DNA of 64,000 nucleotides, from contig NZ_CP117255.1 in assembly GCF_003240565.2 (NCBI RefSeq), forward strand, positions 1,116,001-1,180,000, read 5' to 3'. Below the pieces are notes generated by a model, which was not told where the DNA came from, did no database searches, and was given only the letters and a program-made list of their open reading frames with translations. Below, piece by piece: positions 47,006 to 56,863 of the stretch. The DNA is from Rhizobium tumorigenes. GTDB taxonomy: Bacteria > Pseudomonadota > Alphaproteobacteria > Rhizobiales > Rhizobiaceae. How positions within the stretch are numbered: position 1 is the stretch's first letter; every line of letters starts with the position of its first letter. Both the position numbers and the translations under genes were made by a program.

Positions 47006-47818
47006 ATGACAAATAGAAATAACGGCGTCGCGCTGGTGACAGGCGCTTCCTCCGGCATCGGTCTGATGACGGCACAGGCGTTGGCAAAAGCGGGCTACCG
47101 CGTCTTCGGAACCAGCCGCAAGCCTGTCGCGAGCACTGCAGGTGTCGCCATGCTTGTCTGCGACGTCACGGATGAGGCGTCCGTGCAGGCCGCTATCGCT
47201 ACTGTTCTGGATCAGGCGGGCCGTATCGATCTCGTGGTCAACAATGCCGGTATCGGCCTTCTCGGTGGCGCGGAAGAATCGTCCATTGCGCAGGCCCAGC
47301 GGCTGTTCGATGTGAACGTCTTCGGCGTCGCTCGTGTCGTCAACGCCGTCTTGCCAGCGATGCGCCGGCAGAAGAGCGGCCGGATTATCAACATGAGCTC
47401 GATCCTCGGCCTCATTCCATCGCCCTTCAACGCCTTTTATGCCTCGACCAAGCACGCGATAGAGGGCTACTCGGAATCGCTCGACCATGAAGTGCGTACA
47501 TTTGGCATCCGCGTCGTCCTCGTCCAGCCCGGCGTGACGCGCACCTCATTCGAGGAAAACCTGACGCGCGCCGACAGTCCGCTGGCAGCCTACGCCTCCG
47601 AGCGCGAGCGCAGCGAAAAGCTCATGCGCAGCTGGATTGAAGCCGGCGATGAACCTGGTGTGGTGGCCGACGTGGTCGTAAAAGCAGCCACGGCAAAACG
47701 GCCGAAGCTGCGCTACTCCGCCGGCAAGCAGTCCACCCAGGCCCGCTCACTCCGCCGTTTCATGCCCGAGCGCCTGGTCGACCGCATCCTGCGCAAAGTC
47801 AACGGCTTGCCTGCCTAA
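47006..47818 (+). CDS. Short-chain dehydrogenase/reductase
   Basis: Classical SDR, 270 residues, NAD(P)-dependent oxidoreductase. TGASSGIG at residues 11-18 binds the cofactor, NNAG follows, and the catalytic Ser-Tyr-Lys are in INMSSILG and YASTKHA. GVTRTSFEENL follows the PG motif. Start ATG 47006 (MTNRNNGVALVTGASSGIG) follows GGAAAGC; 23 in-frame upstream residues overlap the operator sites and are rejected. Substrate unknown; the pairing with a divergent HxlR regulator suggests induction by an electrophile or quinone-like compound, by analogy only. Confidence 0.92.
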   Translation: MTNRNNGVALVTGASSGIGLMTAQALAKAGYRVFGTSRKPVASTAGVAMLVCDVTDEASVQAAIATVLDQAGRIDLVVNNAGIGLLGGAEESSIAQAQRLFDVNVFGVARVVNAVLPAMRRQKSGRIINMSSILGLIPSPFNAFYASTKHAIEGYSESLDHEVRTFGIRVVLVQPGVTRTSFEENLTRADSPLAAYASERERSEKLMRSWIEAGDEPGVVADVVVKAATAKRPKLRYSAGKQSTQARSLRRFMPERLVDRILRKVNGLPA

Positions 47819-47900
47819 GAGCAGGTTGGGTAGGAATGGGGGCGCCCGACATGCAATGCATCATTAAGGCACCTGCCAAAGGACATTTTAGACTTTCAAC

Positions 47901-47937
47901 TGAAAATGGGCGGCTGTTTCCAGCGCGCCCATTTTCA
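47901..47937. terminator. Bidirectional terminator-like hairpin between SDR and nrdJ
   Basis: TGAAAATGGGCG (47901-47912) and CGCCCATTTTCA (47926-47937) form a perfect 12-bp stem with T-rich 3' ends on both strands. It sits in the convergent gap between the SDR gene and nrdJ and could serve both. Confidence 0.65.
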
Positions 47938-47981
47938 TTGTCAGTTCGGTTTAGCGCCGAGCTTGAACGACATTCCGCCAA

Positions 47982-50900
47982 TCACGAGCAACCGCTGGTC
48001 GCCCCACACGTGTCGCACTTTTCGCATGTGCCGTTGCGGACCATGGTGAAGTTCTGGCATTCGCCGCACATGCTGCCGGTGTAGCCCTGCATGATCGAGC
48101 GGGTACGGCGTTCGGCTTCCAGCTTTTTGGCCTCGGCCTTCGCCGTTGCCGCGGCATCGGCTGCTTCGTCCGAGAACAACGATGTGTTTTCTTCCGCCAT
48201 TTCCTCGGCCAGTTCCTTGGCGCGTTCGTCGTATTCGCGCTTGAAGGAGACGACTTCCGATGTCGAGATCGCGGCGATCGTTTCGATCTTGCGCGCCGCG
48301 CTGCCGGAGAATGCGGTGATCGTGGCGCCGCCCGACGACGCCTTGGCAGGAACTGCGGTGGCAGCCCCCTTCGGCTCGTTGGTTTTGCCGACCAGAGTTG
48401 GCTTGTAGCCGCGTGTCAGGCCCTTGGAGACGACATCGGCCTTGCCTTCCGAAACACCCCGACCGAGCGAGGTGTTGTTGAAGTCGGACGTATCGACATG
48501 GGCGAGGTCATGACGGCCGAGATAGGAGACGGCGAGTTCGCGGAACACGTAGTCGAGGATCGACGTGGCGTTCTTGATGGCGTCGTTGCCCTGTACGATG
48601 CCGGCCGGCTCGAACTTGGTGAAGGTGAAGGCGTCGACATATTCCTCGAGCGGCACGCCGTATTGCAGGCCGAGCGATACGGAGATGGCGAAGTTGTTGA
48701 TCAGCGCGCGGAGTGCCGAGCCTTCCTTGTTCATGTCGAGGAAGATTTCGCCAAGGCGGCCGTCGTCGTATTCGCCGGTGCGCAGGAACAGCGTATGACC
48801 GCCGATCTTGGCCTTCTGGGTGTAGCCCTTGCGGCGGCCGGGCAGCTTCTCCTGCTCGCGGCTGACGCGCTCGATCACCCGTTCGATGATCTTCTCGGTG
48901 ATGGTGACGGCCTGTGCCGCTGCCGGCTGCTGCAGCAGTTCCTCCAGCGCATCCTCGTTGTCGTCGTCGTCGATCAGCGATGCATTCAGCGGCTGCGAAA
49001 GCTTGGAGCCGTCGCGATAGAGCGCGTTGGCCTTCAGGCCGAGCTTCCAAGACAGCATGTAGGCGTTCTTGCAATCCTCGACGGTCGCGTCGTTGGCCAT
49101 GTTGATGGTCTTCGAGATGGCGCCTGAGATGAAGGGCTGTGCGGCGGCCATCATGCGGATGTGGCTGTCGACCGACAGGTAGCGCTTGCCGATCTTGCCG
49201 CAGGCATTGGCGCAATCGAACACGGCCAGATGCTCGTCCTTGAGGAACGGCGCGCCTTCCAGCGTCATCGCCCCGCAGATGTGGATGTTGGCCGCCTCGA
49301 TCTCCTTCTTGGAATAGCCGAGGTGGTCGAGCAGGTTGAAGCCCATGTCGGCCATCTGCGCGTCGGTGACGCCCAGCGTGTCGCGCATGAAGTCGGCACC
49401 CAGCGTCCACTGGTTGAACACGAACTTGATGTCGAACGCAGATTTCAGCGCGCCGTTGACGGCTTCGATCTTGTCGTCGGTAAAGCCCTTGGCGCGCAAG
49501 CTGCCGGGGTTGACGGCCGGTGCCTGGTTCAGGTTGCCATGGCCGACGGCATAGGCTTCCATCTCGGCCAGCTGGCTCTCGGAATAGCCGAGCGCCCGCA
49601 GCGCTTCCGGTACGGCGCGGTTGATGATCTTGAAGTAGCCGCCACCGGCGAGCTTCTTGAATTTCACCAGTGCGAAGTCCGGCTCGATGCCGGTCGTGTC
49701 GCAATCCATGACCAGACCGATGGTGCCTGTCGGTGCGATGACGGTGGCCTGGGCGTTGCGGTAACCGTGCTGTTCGCCGAGCGCCAGCGCCTTGTCCCAG
49801 GCAGCCTTGGCATGGGCGACCAGATCCTGATCAGGGTTTTCGGAATGGATGAGGGCGACCGGGTTGATCGACAGGCCCTCATAGCCCGTCGTCTCGCCAT
49901 AGGCGGCGCGGCGATGGTTGCGGATGACGCGCAGCATCGATTCGCGGTTCGGCTTGAACATCGGGAAGGGTCCGAGCTCGGACGCCATCTCGGCCGACGT
50001 GGCGTAGGAGACGCCGGTCATGATAGCCGTCAGCGAGCCGGCAATGGCACGGGCATCGTCGCTGTCGTAGGGAATGCCAGAGGACATCAGCAGGCCGCCG
50101 ATGTTTGCGTAGCCGAGACCGATGGTGCGGTACTGGTAGGAGCGCTCGGCGATCTGGCGGGACGGGAACTGCGCCATCATCACCGAGATTTCCAGCACGA
50201 CGGTCCACAGGCGGACAGCATGTTCGTAATCGGCGATGTCGATGCGTTTGGTAGTGGCATCCTTGAACTGCAGCAGGTTCAGCGAGGCGAGGTTGCAGGC
50301 GGTGTCGTCGAGGAACATGTATTCCGAGCACGGATTGGAAGCGCGGATCGGGCCTTCAGCCGGCGAGGTGTGCCAGTCGTTCATCGTCGTGTTGAAATGC
50401 AGGCCCGGATCGGCAGACGCCCAGGCGGCGTAGGAAATCGTTTCCCACAGGTCGCGGGCCTTCAGCGTCTTCATCACGCGGCCGTCCTTGCGGGCGGTCA
50501 GGTTCCAGTCGCCATCCTGTTCGACAGCGCGCAGGAAGTCGTCCTTGATGGAGACCGAATTGTTGGAATTCTGGCCGGATACAGTGAGGTATGCTTCCGA
50601 ATCCCAGTCAGTGTCGTAAGTCTTGAACTTGAGGTCGGTATAGCCCTGACGCGCAAACTGGATGACGCGCTGGACATAGTTCTCCGGCACCTGGTCCTGC
50701 TTGGCGGCACGGATCTGGCGCTTCAGCGCGACGTTCTTCATCGGGTCGAACGGGTCGTCCTTGCCGCCTTCTAGGCAGGCTTTCATGATCGCCGTCAGGT
50801 GGCGCGCAACGACCTTGGAGCCGGTGACGAGGGCAGCAACCTTCTGCTCCTCCTTGACCTTCCAGTTGATGTATTCTTCGATATCTGGATGGTCGATGTC

Positions 50901-51749
50901 GACCACCACCATCTTGGCAGCCCGGCGCGTCGTGCCGCCAGACTTGATGGCGCCGGCAGCCCGGTCACCGATCTTGAGGAACGACATCAGACCCGACGAG
51001 CGTCCGCCGCCCGACAGCTTTTCGCCTTCGCCCCGCAGATAGGAGAAGTTGGAACCGGTACCGGAGCCGTACTTGAAGAGACGGGCTTCGCGGACCCAGA
51101 GGTCCATGATGCCGCCTTCGTTGACGAGGTCGTCCTCCACGGACTGAATGAAGCAGGCATGTGGCTGCGGGTGCTCATAGGCCGATTTCGACTTGGTGAG
51201 CTTGGCAGTGAACGGATCGACATAATAGTGGCCTTGGCCGGGGCCGTCGATGCCATAGGCCCAGTGCATGCCGGTATTGAACCACTGTGGCGAATTCGGT
51301 GCGACGCGCTGGGTGGCGAGCATGTAGGCGAGCTCGTCGCGGAAGGCGAGCGCATCGTCTTCCGACGAGAAATAGCCGCCCTTCCAGCCCCAGTAGGTCC
51401 AGGTGCCGGCAAGGCGATCGAAGACCTGGCGGGCGTCGATTTCGGAACCGGTTTGTTCGTCCTTCGGCAGACCCTTCAGAGCAGCCTCATCGGGAACAGA
51501 GCGCCAGAGAAAGGAAGGAACATCGTTTTCCTCGACCTTCTTCAGGCGCGTGGGTACGCCGGCCTTGCGGAAATACTTCTGTGCCAGGATATCGGCGGCA
51601 ACCTGGCTGAACTGGGCAGGCACATCGATGTTCTCGAGGCGGAAGACGATCGACCCGTCCGGATTCTTGATCTCGCTGATTGCCTTGCGGAATTCAACCT
51701 CCGCATAAGCACTCTGACCGGGCTTGGTGAAACGTCTTTCGATGCGCAT
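47982..51749 (-). CDS. nrdJ: Adenosylcobalamin-dependent (class II) ribonucleotide reductase
   Basis: NrdJ, 1255 residues, reduces ribonucleotides to deoxyribonucleotides with or without oxygen using B12. [21 protein letters not shown] is the typical alphaproteobacterial start. Visible are [22 protein letters not shown], the [12 protein letters not shown] and [12 protein letters not shown] segments, the active-site cysteine region [20 protein letters not shown], and [24 protein letters not shown]. The C-terminus has a zinc-ribbon-like cysteine cluster ([25 protein letters not shown]) thought to deliver reducing equivalents. NrdR-box-like sites lie about 130-175 bases upstream. Confidence 0.97.
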   Translation of the reverse strand: MRIERRFTKPGQSAYAEVEFRKAISEIKNPDGSIVFRLENIDVPAQFSQVAADILAQKYFRKAGVPTRLKKVEENDVPSFLWRSVPDEAALKGLPKDEQTGSEIDARQVFDRLAGTWTYWGWKGGYFSSEDDALAFRDELAYMLATQRVAPNSPQWFNTGMHWAYGIDGPGQGHYYVDPFTAKLTKSKSAYEHPQPHACFIQSVEDDLVNEGGIMDLWVREARLFKYGSGTGSNFSYLRGEGEKLSGGGRSSGLMSFLKIGDRAAGAIKSGGTTRRAAKMVVVDIDHPDIEEYINWKVKEEQKVAALVTGSKVVARHLTAIMKACLEGGKDDPFDPMKNVALKRQIRAAKQDQVPENYVQRVIQFARQGYTDLKFKTYDTDWDSEAYLTVSGQNSNNSVSIKDDFLRAVEQDGDWNLTARKDGRVMKTLKARDLWETISYAAWASADPGLHFNTTMNDWHTSPAEGPIRASNPCSEYMFLDDTACNLASLNLLQFKDATTKRIDIADYEHAVRLWTVVLEISVMMAQFPSRQIAERSYQYRTIGLGYANIGGLLMSSGIPYDSDDARAIAGSLTAIMTGVSYATSAEMASELGPFPMFKPNRESMLRVIRNHRRAAYGETTGYEGLSINPVALIHSENPDQDLVAHAKAAWDKALALGEQHGYRNAQATVIAPTGTIGLVMDCDTTGIEPDFALVKFKKLAGGGYFKIINRAVPEALRALGYSESQLAEMEAYAVGHGNLNQAPAVNPGSLRAKGFTDDKIEAVNGALKSAFDIKFVFNQWTLGADFMRDTLGVTDAQMADMGFNLLDHLGYSKKEIEAANIHICGAMTLEGAPFLKDEHLAVFDCANACGKIGKRYLSVDSHIRMMAAAQPFISGAISKTINMANDATVEDCKNAYMLSWKLGLKANALYRDGSKLSQPLNASLIDDDDNEDALEELLQQPAAAQAVTITEKIIERVIERVSREQEKLPGRRKGYTQKAKIGGHTLFLRTGEYDDGRLGEIFLDMNKEGSALRALINNFAISVSLGLQYGVPLEEYVDAFTFTKFEPAGIVQGNDAIKNATSILDYVFRELAVSYLGRHDLAHVDTSDFNNTSLGRGVSEGKADVVSKGLTRGYKPTLVGKTNEPKGAATAVPAKASSGGATITAFSGSAARKIETIAAISTSEVVSFKREYDERAKELAEEMAEENTSLFSDEAADAAATAKAEAKKLEAERRTRSIMQGYTGSMCGECQNFTMVRNGTCEKCDTCGATSGCS

Positions 51750-51877
51750 CTGGGTCTACCTCTTTTGGGGTGCGCCCGACCTTATAAGGGGGCGCGAATA
51801 TGGTCTTCCGGCATCGCGTTTCATCGCGCCGCCAGTGTTCATCCCGTCTCGTACAGGAGTCGTCATCCGGAGATGGG

Positions 51878-51924
51878 CTTCTGTATCTTGTGGAGATTGT
51901 GGCTGCAAACACTAAATATAGTAT
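51878..51924. promoter_or_regulatory. Pair of NrdR-box-like sites upstream of nrdJ
   Basis: ACACTAAATATAGTAT at 51909-51924 matches the NrdR-box consensus (acaCwAtATaTwGtgt) at about 14 of 16 positions. A weaker copy, CTTCTGTATCTTGTGG at 51878-51893, begins exactly 31 bases away, the three-turn spacing usual for NrdR box pairs. NrdR is the zinc-finger/ATP-cone repressor of ribonucleotide reductase genes; its gene is not in this window. Confidence 0.6.
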
Positions 51925-52589
51925 TAAACAGACAATTTATCCAGTCCCGTGTGGTGCACGGCAGCGCTTTCGCAATCATCGGAACTGCCCTCGAGAAGAC
52001 GCCTGTCATTGGCGTCTAGCGCGATTTGAAACTCGATTTTTGAAAAGGAACCGGCCTCGTTACAACATCCGGTCCGTCACCGCCGTAACGTGGTCTCATT
52101 AAGTTTGAAACGTGCGGGGTCGTCAAGGGCTGGTTTTTAATGTTCGGCTAACCACAATATCTTGTGGGTGAGCCTGTGGAAACTGGGGGAAACGAGAAAG
52201 CCCCGTAAAGTCAGACGCTTGCATGGCAACCTTGCTATCCGGCTATCGATAAAGGCTTGCGCAGCCTGCTCCAGGGGCTGAAAAAACGACAACATTTTCA
52301 TCGTTGCAGAAAGGTCACTCGGTAACGTGCCATGGGCCAGAAGTGGCAGCGATTCGCGTGCCAAAATGCCAGCAATTGCCGAGGCTTGAAGGTGTGCCCA
52401 TAATCGGTCGGGTGAGGAAAGGAAGGCGACGGGGAGCCACCGGGCATTCTGCCACCGTGCGATCATCCTGCGGCTTTGATTCGCGGGCGACGTCCGGGTT
52501 GGGGAACGTCGATAGCCGTTCACAGACTTGATAGACGGCGAAGCCCGAGGCGGGCCGCGGCCGGTTCCGTGGAAGCCGGCCTTGTAAGA
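51925..52589. other. Gene-poor region between nrdJ and gpt
   Basis: About 665 bases. One further NrdR-like palindrome, CCACAATATCTTGTGG, lies at 52152-52167, some 400 bases before nrdJ. A minus-strand frame at 52137-52523 would give 128 residues rich in Arg, Leu and Ser without a recognisable domain or ribosome-binding site, so it is not called. A stem GGCCGG/CCGGCC at about 52560-52585 follows gpt on the minus strand but lacks a T-run. Confidence 0.4.
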
Positions 52590-53087
52590 TTAGCCGCGCG
52601 TGCCCTTGGCGATCGGTTCCTGGTAGCTGAACCCCATGTCCCAGGGAAAATAGATCCAGGTGTCCTGGCTGACCTCGGTGATGAAGGTGTCGATCACCGG
52701 AACGCCCTTGGGCTTGGCATAGACACATGCGAAATGCGCGTTCGGCAGCATGGCACGGACCTCTGCGGCCGTCTTACCGGTATCGGTCAGGTCGTCGACG
52801 ACAAGCACGCCTTCGCCACCCTTTTCCAGCAGCGCTGGCGTGATGCCCTTCAGCACGGCCATTTCGCCTTGGTTGACGTAGTCGTGGTAGGAGGCGATGC
52901 AGACTGTCTCGATCAACCGGATGTTGAGTTCGCGCGAAATGATGGCCGCCGGCACGAGGCCGCCGCGCGTAATGCAGACGATGGCGTGGAACTCACGGTC
53001 GAGACCGGCAAGCCGCCAGGCGAGCGCCCTTGCATCGCGGTGAAACTGGTCCCAGGAAACGGGAAAGGCTTTATCGGGGAGGGACAT
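52590..53087 (-). CDS. gpt: Xanthine phosphoribosyltransferase
   Basis: Purine salvage enzyme, 165 residues, converting xanthine or guanine with PRPP to XMP or GMP. The PRPP-binding motif is [39 protein letters not shown] near the N-terminus and WIYFPWDMG near the C-terminus match the Gpt branch. Start ATG 53087 ([24 protein letters not shown]) follows a GGAG-like site; 16 upstream in-frame residues are rejected. Confidence 0.95.
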   Translation of the reverse strand: MSLPDKAFPVSWDQFHRDARALAWRLAGLDREFHAIVCITRGGLVPAAIISRELNIRLIETVCIASYHDYVNQGEMAVLKGITPALLEKGGEGVLVVDDLTDTGKTAAEVRAMLPNAHFACVYAKPKGVPVIDTFITEVSQDTWIYFPWDMGFSYQEPIAKGTRG

Positions 53088-53298
53088 GGATCTTGGCTCC
53101 GGCAGGCACGGGGATGACGACGCGCCGGGGATCACCGACGACCGCAGGCAGAGTCACCGCCGGGCGAGGCCCGGTCCCGAAACGCAATTCGCGCAGCGAA
53201 AGCGACTGCGCGAAAAAGGTCCCGAAAGGGATTTCTGCTTTTGGTCGCCGTTATTAGCGGGATTTGCCGCCAAAACGCAAGAGCATGCGGTATTACCC

Positions 53299-54138
53299 TC
53301 AGCGCGACAGCAGGGTCAGCGCCGTCATCGATTTCAGCATGGTCTTGGTCGTCCCGCCGAACAGCATCTCCCATAGTCGCGATTGGGTATAGGCGCCCAT
53401 CACGAGCAGGTCGATGCTGTCTTCCGCCAGCCGCTTCTCGATGATCTGCGACGCAGACTTGTCAGCGCTTTCCGTTGTCGTCAGCGTCGCCTTTATTCCC
53501 CGCCGCACAAGCGCTGCCGAAATATCGGCGCCGGTTGCCGGCGCGTTGCTGCGGTTCTCGGCCGGATCGATGGAGAGGATCTCTACTGAGTCTGCAGCTT
53601 CCAGGAAGGGCATCGCATCGAAGGTGGCGCGCGCCGCTTCCTTCGAGCCGTTCCAGGCGATCAGCACGCGCCTGATCGGGTTCGGAGCCTTGAGGATATA
53701 GGGCACCATCAGCACCGGCCGGCCGCTTTCGAACAGGAAGCTTTCTACATCCACATGTCCGTCGGAAGGATGGGCCGGATCTGGCTGGACCGCGACGATC
53801 AGGTCGGCGCTGCGGGCCGTTTCGATGATGGGCTGCGAATCGTAGCCGGCCGAACTGGCAAAGCTGCGCCATTCGAACGACCCGCCGCTGGCCGTCGCCT
53901 TGGCATGGAACAACTGCTCGATGGTGGCGGCCTCGCTACGGGCCATGTCCTGCAGCGCCTGTACGGCGATCGGGTCCGGGATTTCCATCGGCGCCACCAT
54001 CGGCACCGGCGACACGATCTCGGCGTGAAGGCCGATGACATGGCTGTTGTTGCCAGCCGCCAGCGAGAACGCAATATCGGAGGCGATGCCGGCACTTTGC
54101 GGCACGTCCAGAATGGTGACGATGGTTCTAAAGGCCAT
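53299..54138 (-). CDS. Tandem universal stress protein (UspA family)
   Basis: 279 residues made of two Usp domains. The first (about 1-140) starts MAFRTIVTILDVPQSAGIASDIAFSLAA; the second (about 150-279) has RRVLIAWNGSKEAARATFDAMPFL, ending DLLVMGAYTQSRLWEMLFGGTTKTML, close to the G-2x-G-9x-G-(S/T) nucleotide-binding pattern. Start ATG 54138 follows AAGGAG; an earlier ATG at 54156 is less likely. Precise role unknown; stress survival is the family theme. Confidence 0.92.
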   Translation of the reverse strand: MAFRTIVTILDVPQSAGIASDIAFSLAAGNNSHVIGLHAEIVSPVPMVAPMEIPDPIAVQALQDMARSEAATIEQLFHAKATASGGSFEWRSFASSAGYDSQPIIETARSADLIVAVQPDPAHPSDGHVDVESFLFESGRPVLMVPYILKAPNPIRRVLIAWNGSKEAARATFDAMPFLEAADSVEILSIDPAENRSNAPATGADISAALVRRGIKATLTTTESADKSASQIIEKRLAEDSIDLLVMGAYTQSRLWEMLFGGTTKTMLKSMTALTLLSR

Positions 54139-54208
54139 GGGATCTCCTTGGGTCATGAATGGACGTTGCCGTCATGTGGCGGTTTCCGCCGCGTGACGAA
54201 ATTGCGCC

Positions 54209-54979
54209 CTAAGCCTCTGCCGAATGGTTTTCCTCGACCTTTGCCTTGCGGATGGTCTCGATCATCTGTCGTACTTCTTCGGCAGCAGCCTGCATCGCCG
54301 CCTCGGTGCGCGCCCGCACGACGATCTCCGTCGAAAAACTCTGCCCGAGATAGCGGGGGTAGGAGCCTATGCTGGTTTCCGGATGAGCCTTCTGGATGGC
54401 GCCGAGCGGTGTGCCGATATCGCCTTCGCCGAACGGACAGGCAACCGCCGTCGACAGCATCGGCGTGCCCGTGCGCAGGGTGGGAATGACATTGTCCAGC
54501 ATGGCCTGGAACACCTGCGGCACGCCGGCCATCACATGCACGTTGCCAATGGTAAAGCCGGGTGCGGTCGAGACCGGGTTGGCGATATGGGTTGCGCCGA
54601 CAGGCATGCGCGCCATGCGCTGGCGGGCTTCGGTGAACGGCATGTCGCGGCGCTCGTACATGGCAGCCATCAGCTTCATGGCTTCGGCATCGTGCTCGCA
54701 GGCAACGCCAAAGGCCTTGGAAATCGCATCGGCGGTGATGTCGTCGTGGGTCGGGCCGATGCCGCCGGAGGTGAAGACGTAGTCGTAGGTGCCGCGCAGC
54801 GCATTCAATGCCGCAACGATCGCGTCTTCCTCGTCCGCGACGATGCGAACTTCCTTGAGGTCGATGCCCGAGAGCAGCAGGATGTCGGCGAGATGGCCGA
54901 TATTCTTGTCCTTGGTCCGGCCGGACAAAAGCTCGTCGCCGATGGCGAGCATCGCGGCAGTGATGATCTGGTCTGTCAT
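54209..54979 (-). CDS. CinA-like MoaB/MogA-fold protein
   Basis: 256 residues of the competence/damage-inducible protein A N-terminal type (molybdopterin-binding fold, COG1058). AAMLAIGDELLSGRTKDKN, VFTSGGIGPTHDDITADAISKAFG and the GFTIGNVHVMAGVPQVFQAML segment are visible. It lacks the CinA C-terminal deamidase domain, which rhizobia often encode separately. Some family members are ADP-ribose or FAD pyrophosphatases; activity here is not decided. Confidence 0.9.
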   Translation of the reverse strand: MTDQIITAAMLAIGDELLSGRTKDKNIGHLADILLLSGIDLKEVRIVADEEDAIVAALNALRGTYDYVFTSGGIGPTHDDITADAISKAFGVACEHDAEAMKLMAAMYERRDMPFTEARQRMARMPVGATHIANPVSTAPGFTIGNVHVMAGVPQVFQAMLDNVIPTLRTGTPMLSTAVACPFGEGDIGTPLGAIQKAHPETSIGSYPRYLGQSFSTEIVVRARTEAAMQAAAEEVRQMIETIRKAKVEENHSAEA

Positions 54980-55082
54980 AGCAGTCTTTGCCTTCTCTCA
55001 ACGGTTCCGGCGAAACTTACAGCAAAACGCGCCCGCGGGAAGACCCGGATTCGATCGCAAAAAATGAACGCCAAAGAAAATC

Positions 55083-55099
55083 GTTCAATATAAATGAAC
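55083..55099. promoter_or_regulatory. Inverted repeat upstream of wrbA
   Basis: GTTCA-atataaa-TGAAC, a 17-bp near-palindrome in the divergent gap between the CinA-like gene and wrbA, with a direct repeat TATCTGG...TATCTGG just after it (55106-55124). It could be an operator for a regulator encoded elsewhere. By eye only. Confidence 0.35.
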
Positions 55100-55271
55100 A
55101 GTCCGTATCTGGCACCCTATCTGGAATGGGTACCGCCGTTAGGCTAACTATCGACCATCAGCACAGGGATGCTGCGAGGCACGATATATGCTGTTGGAAT
55201 TCATCAAACGCATTCTCTCCGGTTCGCCGTATGCGGCGCCGTCAACACTCCCAGCAAAGGAAGAGAAGAAA

Positions 55272-55868
55272 ATGGCCAAGGTCCTGGTTCTATATCATTC
55301 CACATACGGTCATATTGAAGCGATGGCTTATGCCGTTGCCGAAGGCGCAAAGTCGGCCGGTGCCGAAGTTGTCGTCAAGCGCGTGCCGGAACTGGTATCC
55401 GACGAGGTTGCCAAGGCATCGCACTACAAGATGGACCAGGCAGCGCCGATCGCCACTGCCGACGAACTCGCCGAATACGACGCAATCATCGTCGGCGCCG
55501 GCACCCGCTTCGGCACGGTCGCTTCGCAGATGCGCAACTTCTGGGATCAGACGGGCGGCCTGTGGTTCGGCGGCAAGCTGGTCGGCAAGGTCGGCTCGGC
55601 CTTCACGTCGTCTGCCAGCCAGCACGGCGGACAGGAGTCCACCATCCTCGGCTTCCTGCCGACCTTCCTGCATCACGGCATGGCTGTCGTCGGTCTTCCC
55701 TACAGCTTCGCCGGCCAGCTCGGCACCGAAGAAGTCAAGGGCGGCTCGCCTTACGGCGCAACGACGATCACCAACGGCGACGGCTCGCGCATGCCGTCTG
55801 AAATCGAACTCGAAGGCGCAAGGTTCCAGGGCGCCCACGTGGCAAAGATTGCTGCCAAGCTCGCCTGA
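55272..55868 (+). CDS. wrbA: NAD(P)H:quinone oxidoreductase WrbA
   Basis: Flavodoxin-fold quinone reductase, 198 residues, reducing quinones by two electrons. [26 protein letters not shown] binds FMN phosphate; [25 protein letters not shown] and [26 protein letters not shown] are the family signatures. Start ATG 55272 has AAGGAAGAG upstream; a longer frame from 55188 adds 28 residues with no family counterpart. A terminator follows. Confidence 0.95.
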   Translation: MAKVLVLYHSTYGHIEAMAYAVAEGAKSAGAEVVVKRVPELVSDEVAKASHYKMDQAAPIATADELAEYDAIIVGAGTRFGTVASQMRNFWDQTGGLWFGGKLVGKVGSAFTSSASQHGGQESTILGFLPTFLHHGMAVVGLPYSFAGQLGTEEVKGGSPYGATTITNGDGSRMPSEIELEGARFQGAHVAKIAAKLA

Positions 55869-55889
55869 TTTTCGCTATTGAATAATTAG

Positions 55890-55917
55890 AAAGCGCGGCC
55901 GTGAGGTCGCGCTTTTT
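55890..55917 (+). terminator. Terminator of wrbA
   Basis: AAAGCGCG (55890-55897) pairs with CGCGCTTT (55908-55915), followed by TT. It begins 21 bases after wrbA and lies before the convergent tRNA gene. Confidence 0.8.
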
Positions 55918-55949
55918 GCATGAAATACAGATGCGTTAAGAAGATCAGA

Positions 55950-56034
55950 TGGTGCGGACGACGGGGGTCGAACCCGTACAGCCAAGGCCGAGGGATTTTA
56001 AGTCCCTTGCGTCTACCAGTTTCGCCACGTCCGC
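55950..56034 (-). tRNA. tRNA-Leu (UAA anticodon)
   Basis: The minus-strand sequence folds as an 85-nt class II tRNA with encoded CCA (55950-55952). The acceptor arm GCGGACG/CGTCCGC is perfect, the D-arm has ACTGGTAGACGC, the anticodon loop CTTAAAA gives UAA, a variable arm of type-II length follows, and the T-arm has GGTTCGACCCC. It decodes UUA, a rare codon here. Confidence 0.97.
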
Positions 56035-56139
56035 CTGCCTTCCAAATCAACGAGTTTGACGATTCCGTCAACCCGGTGATCTCGGATATCGGCACGCAGC
56101 TGAGGTAACTGTGGCGTCTTCCTCGGCCGGATGGCTGCT

Positions 56140-56508
56140 TCAGCCGGCCACCAGGAGGTCCGGCGTCCATCGCGCCCGGATGCGGTTGAAGGCGTAGCCC
56201 ATCGCCACGCCTGCAATTGCTCCGCCGCCCTTGACGAGGGCGTCGTGCAGCCTTGCATGGCGGGTAGGCGAGAATTCCTGAAGGAACTCGAAGCCGAGTG
56301 CGCCTGCGACCAGAAGAACTCCGATCGATTTCCAGTGGCGTGGGTAGGCCAGTACAAAAACCAGACCGGCCAGCGCATAGGCGCCGGCGCGGTCGATGTT
56401 GACCGTCGTCAGAGTATACGGCCTGAGGTCTATCGGCGAAACGGTGGAAAAGAGGATAAAGGCTAGCATGGACCATGCCGCGCCCTTCAGGAGGATTCGT
56501 GTCATCAT
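56140..56508 (-). CDS. VanZ-like family membrane protein
   Basis: A 122-residue inner-membrane protein with about four hydrophobic segments. LFSTVSPIDLRPYT, DRAGAYALAGLVFVLAYPRHW, and GFEFLQEFSPTRHARLHDALVKGGGAIAGVAMGYAF match the VanZ-like pattern (PF04892), where the FE.LQ...R..D.LD..ANT-like helices are conserved. Function unclear; a link with teicoplanin resistance is known only for true VanZ. Start at 56508 or 56505. Confidence 0.8.
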   Translation of the reverse strand: MMTRILLKGAAWSMLAFILFSTVSPIDLRPYTLTTVNIDRAGAYALAGLVFVLAYPRHWKSIGVLLVAGALGFEFLQEFSPTRHARLHDALVKGGGAIAGVAMGYAFNRIRARWTPDLLVAG

Positions 56509-56577
56509 ACCGTCATATTAGACAGGCTCACGGCGGAATAAAGGCTTGGCATTCAGACGCCGAAAGGAGAGCGGCCC

Positions 56578-56690
56578 AAAAAAGACGAAGCCCGCCAACC
56601 CGGATACACCAGGCGCATAGCGGGCCTCTAACCATCATCATGATGGCTTGCCGTATAGGGTGCACCCCAGAAGTAGATGTCAATCCAAAG
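56578..56690 (-). ncRNA. Possible small RNA with intrinsic terminator upstream of ilvA
   Basis: On the minus strand, AGGCCCGC (56627-56620) pairs with GCGGGCTT (56595-56588) around a nested CCTGG/CCGGG stem, and TTTTTT follows at 56583-56578. No minus-strand gene precedes it. Upstream, TTGACA lies at 56683-56678 and CTATAC at 56658-56653, though the 19-base spacing is long. A transcript of about 60-75 bases would end here. An alternative is read-through into the VanZ-like gene with an attenuator before it. Confidence 0.4.
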
Positions 56691-56863
56691 AAATGAGGGG
56701 TTGAGCCTTGTTGTCCGCTACGATTCTTTCGGAAGAGACATTATGAGGGTGGTCAGCACCGAAAAAGCGGAGTTTGCCTAGCCTCAGACAAATAAGAGAC
56801 TTTATCTAGACAGCTGGCCTGTGTCATAGCCAGACGCTTGAAACAACGAAGGACGTTCGGATT

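Noticed and set aside
49161..50774. Long + strand open frame inside nrdJ
   Set aside because: Shadow of nrdJ; low-complexity Arg/Val/Gly/Asp sequence.
52137..52523. 128-codon minus-strand frame between nrdJ and gpt
   Set aside because: No recognisable domain or good start; composition unlike neighbouring proteins. Kept only as a note because the gap is long.
51750..52589. Possible cobalamin riboswitch upstream of B12-dependent nrdJ
   Set aside because: I looked for the B12-box pattern and supporting helices on the minus strand and did not find them.
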